A model generated the notes under the pieces. The model searched no databases, was not told the DNA's origin, and worked only from the letters and a program-made list of their open reading frames with translations. 64,000 bases of DNA from Chitinophagaceae bacterium. GTDB lineage: Bacteria; Bacteroidota; Bacteroidia; Chitinophagales; Chitinophagaceae. Below, piece after piece: positions 61,750 through 64,000 of this stretch. Each line of letters begins with the position of its first letter. Position 1 is the stretch's first letter. The stretch spans positions 1-64,000 of the forward strand of contig PMSV01000011.1 in assembly GCA_003168265.1 (NCBI GenBank), in the 5' to 3' direction. The position numbers and the translations under genes were made by a program.

Positions 61750-62145
61750 TCAATCCACTTTCACCACTTTTCCTAATTCTTCATCCTCATCATCTTCATA
61801 ATCATCAGGAATATCGAGATCGCTGGCGCCGAGATCGTAGTATTCAGTTTCTTCATTCAACGGGTCACCGTTATCATCCGTCGAATCCACAACCGCACTC
61901 TTTAATTCCCTTTCTTCCTCCAAAGAATTACCGTCCGCCATATCTCTCAGAATGGCCTTTTCTTCAATACTTACACTATTCTCATTGCTAAGATGGTCAC
62001 CATCCTCATCAGTTGATGAAGCAGTCATATCCTCCATCTCCCGAATTCGGGGAGGTTTGATAAATTCCTGACCCGGAATATCCTTGACTTCAGGCAAATC
62101 AAGTGTTATTTTTTTCTCCTGCTCTTTTACTTTTCTCTTTTTCAT
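61750..62145 (-). CDS. Small acidic protein with two Asp-rich DxDGDxL-like repeats
   Basis: SSTDEDGDHLSNEN and DSTDDNGDPLNEET; MKKRKVKEQ start at 62145 preferred over 62307. Confidence 0.6.
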   Translation of the reverse strand: MKKRKVKEQEKKITLDLPEVKDIPGQEFIKPPRIREMEDMTASSTDEDGDHLSNENSVSIEEKAILRDMADGNSLEEERELKSAVVDSTDDNGDPLNEETEYYDLGASDLDIPDDYEDDEDEELGKVVKVD

Positions 62146-62310
62146 ATATAACCATACAACAAAAATGCTGCCCTTTTCTAAACGCAACAATTGCTCGCTT
62201 TCGTAGCAAATTTTCCACATATTGTATAGCCTGATTCTCAATAGTTTCTGTTCCCTGAGAGTAAACTCATGGCATGCAATTTGAAATCCTCTATCTATAC
62301 ATGTCAAATT

Positions 62311-62880
62311 ATGAAAGGATTGTCTTTCCTCGTTTTATCGCTATCCTTTTTCTTCTTTTCCTGTGGCAATGGCGCCAATAGCAATTCAAATGCTGTGGAT
62401 ACTACAAAATCAGCAGATACCACCCGGAATAGTCCGGTTGTTTCCATTGGCAGCCGGGATTCGACTTTTTCAGTAAATGCCGCTGATGCCGGAATGCTGG
62501 AAGTTGAACTCGGTAAAATAGCACAATCAAATTCTCAAAACCAGAAAGTAAAAAATTTCGGATCAATGATGGTAAGAGATCATACTAAAGCAGGTGATGA
62601 ATTAAAAACCATTGCTCAAACTAAACATATTACTCTTCCGTCGCAGTTATCACCTGAAAGTCAAAATAAAGTAGACGAACTTAGAAATAAAAAAGGAAAG
62701 GACTTTGATAAATCCTACATGGATTTGATGGTAAAAGGCCACACAAAAGTGGGAGCAATGTTCGAAGATGAAATAAAAAATGGTTCCGATGCCGATCTCA
62801 AATCTTTTGCAAGCAATACCTTAACTACCATCCAAATGCACCTCGATTCGGCAAAAAAATGTGAGAAGATGGTAAAATAA
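62311..62880 (+). CDS. DUF4142-like lipoprotein
   Basis: Lipobox FFFSCGNG; DAGMLEVELGKIAQSNSQNQKVKNFGSMMVRDHTKAGDELKTIA. Confidence 0.85.
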   Translation: MKGLSFLVLSLSFFFFSCGNGANSNSNAVDTTKSADTTRNSPVVSIGSRDSTFSVNAADAGMLEVELGKIAQSNSQNQKVKNFGSMMVRDHTKAGDELKTIAQTKHITLPSQLSPESQNKVDELRNKKGKDFDKSYMDLMVKGHTKVGAMFEDEIKNGSDADLKSFASNTLTTIQMHLDSAKKCEKMVK

Positions 62881-64000
62881 TTAAACCGGAACCAAAACCT
62901 CCGCTGAAGCATTAAAACTGATATTGAAGCAAGTTCCGGATCCTATATTTGATTGCACATCTATCTGTGCATTATGAGATTGCAAAATACTGAGGGTCGC
63001 AGCCAAACCAAGACCAAAACCATTGGACTTGGAAGTGTAATAAGGCTCAAATATCTTATTAAGGTTTTCCTCAGATATTCCATGGCCATTATCTTCGATC
63101 AGGACATTACAGCAGTCAGCATTTTTAATAATCGAAATGGTAAGAACGCCATTGCCTTGCTCCATGGCCTCAATTGCGTTAATGATGATGTTCAAAAAAG
63201 CCATCTTGATTTTACCTGAATCGGCTATTATAAAAACATTTTCTTTCGGATATCTCTTTACTAATTCTATTTTATGTAATAATATCCGGTCTTTAGCAAT
63301 TTCAATCGTTTCGTCTAAAATACTTTGTACCATGATTTCTTCCGGAGTCATTTCACCAGGACGGGATGAATTCAATAGTTCTGTAACCATCGAATTTATA
63401 CGGTTAAGATTTCGGTCAATAATTGCAAAAGCCAAATTATCTGTATTGGTTTCCGTTTTTAATTGATCGATTGAAAGAGCAATATTAGTAAGCGGGTTTC
63501 TTATTTCATGGGTAAGTGTTCTTAAAAGCATTGACGTTGAACGCAGTTTTTCGATCTGTCTATTTGCCTTTTCAATCTTTTTCAAATTGGTTATATCTCG
63601 CATAATTCCCTGAAAATACAAGCCGCCTTCCTGACCATTTTCTTTTGAAATAGATAAAATAAACCATTTCCTTTCCCTATCTTTCGCTATCAACTCCGTC
63701 TCAAAAGATTCGACATGCCCTTGGGTTCGCAGTTGAGCCCACATTTTTTCAGAAGAACCATGCTCCGCAAAAAGCGAATAAAGGCTCAATTGAAGAAACT
63801 CTCTTCTTTCAAATTTTAAAAGCTCCGTACCGGCATTATTTATCTCTTTAAAATAAAGCTCATCGTCGGCAAGGAATATCGCATCTCTTGATTTTTCAAA
63901 TATCGAATGGAATTTTCGTTCATTTGCCTTTAAAGCGCTTAATGAATTGCTCCTATCCAATGAATAACGAATGCAGCGTTCAAGTTTTTCCGTATTCAAA
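62881..64000 (-). CDS. PAS-domain sensor histidine kinase (5' end beyond window)
   Basis: RKFHSIFEKSRDAIFLADDE PAS; H-box RTLTHEIRNPLTNIALSIDQL; N-box AFLNIIINAIEAM; G boxes IEDNGHGISEEN, GFGLGLA. Confidence 0.93.
   Translation of the reverse strand, partial: LNTEKLERCIRYSLDRSNSLSALKANERKFHSIFEKSRDAIFLADDELYFKEINNAGTELLKFERREFLQLSLYSLFAEHGSSEKMWAQLRTQGHVESFETELIAKDRERKWFILSISKENGQEGGLYFQGIMRDITNLKKIEKANRQIEKLRSTSMLLRTLTHEIRNPLTNIALSIDQLKTETNTDNLAFAIIDRNLNRINSMVTELLNSSRPGEMTPEEIMVQSILDETIEIAKDRILLHKIELVKRYPKENVFIIADSGKIKMAFLNIIINAIEAMEQGNGVLTISIIKNADCCNVLIEDNGHGISEENLNKIFEPYYTSKSNGFGLGLAATLSILQSHNAQIDVQSNIGSGTCFNISFNASAEVLVPV

Overview
This 64 kb window looks like chromosomal DNA from a Bacteroidota bacterium, probably Chitinophagaceae-like. 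The support is family content (TonB-dependent receptor, DUF4270, DUF4382, DUF4907, HYC_CC_PP, putative porin) and repeated TAnnTTTG-type -7 promoter boxes. Most of it is ordinary core genome: gap/pgk, PNP, sucD, aspS, rarA, uvrA, an L-fucose catabolic cluster, a metal-associated operon, a 2064-aa alpha-2-macroglobulin, and a methionine/homoserine locus. The left edge is accessory: an IS200/IS605 tnpA fragment, a probably interrupted ORF, and a tRNA-Glu. The most interesting locus is 52.1-57.7 kb. There a SAM-I riboswitch with a terminator precedes the first trans-sulfuration gene. A separate leader, with a 12-aa ORF MPHSCCCCCCMP (six consecutive Cys codons) enclosed by complementary arms, precedes the O-acetylhomoserine sulfhydrylase gene. 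This looks like a cysteine-responsive leader-peptide regulator beside a SAM switch. Other notable items are a nested-helix RNA candidate at 47268-47390, a CC-tailed 23-aa ORF coupled to a TlpA-like gene, a divergent ATP-grasp-like/glutamine amidotransferase pair, and a 5'-truncated PKD/cytochrome c gene with a duplicated 3' remnant. All family calls come from reading the sequence by eye; no database search was run.
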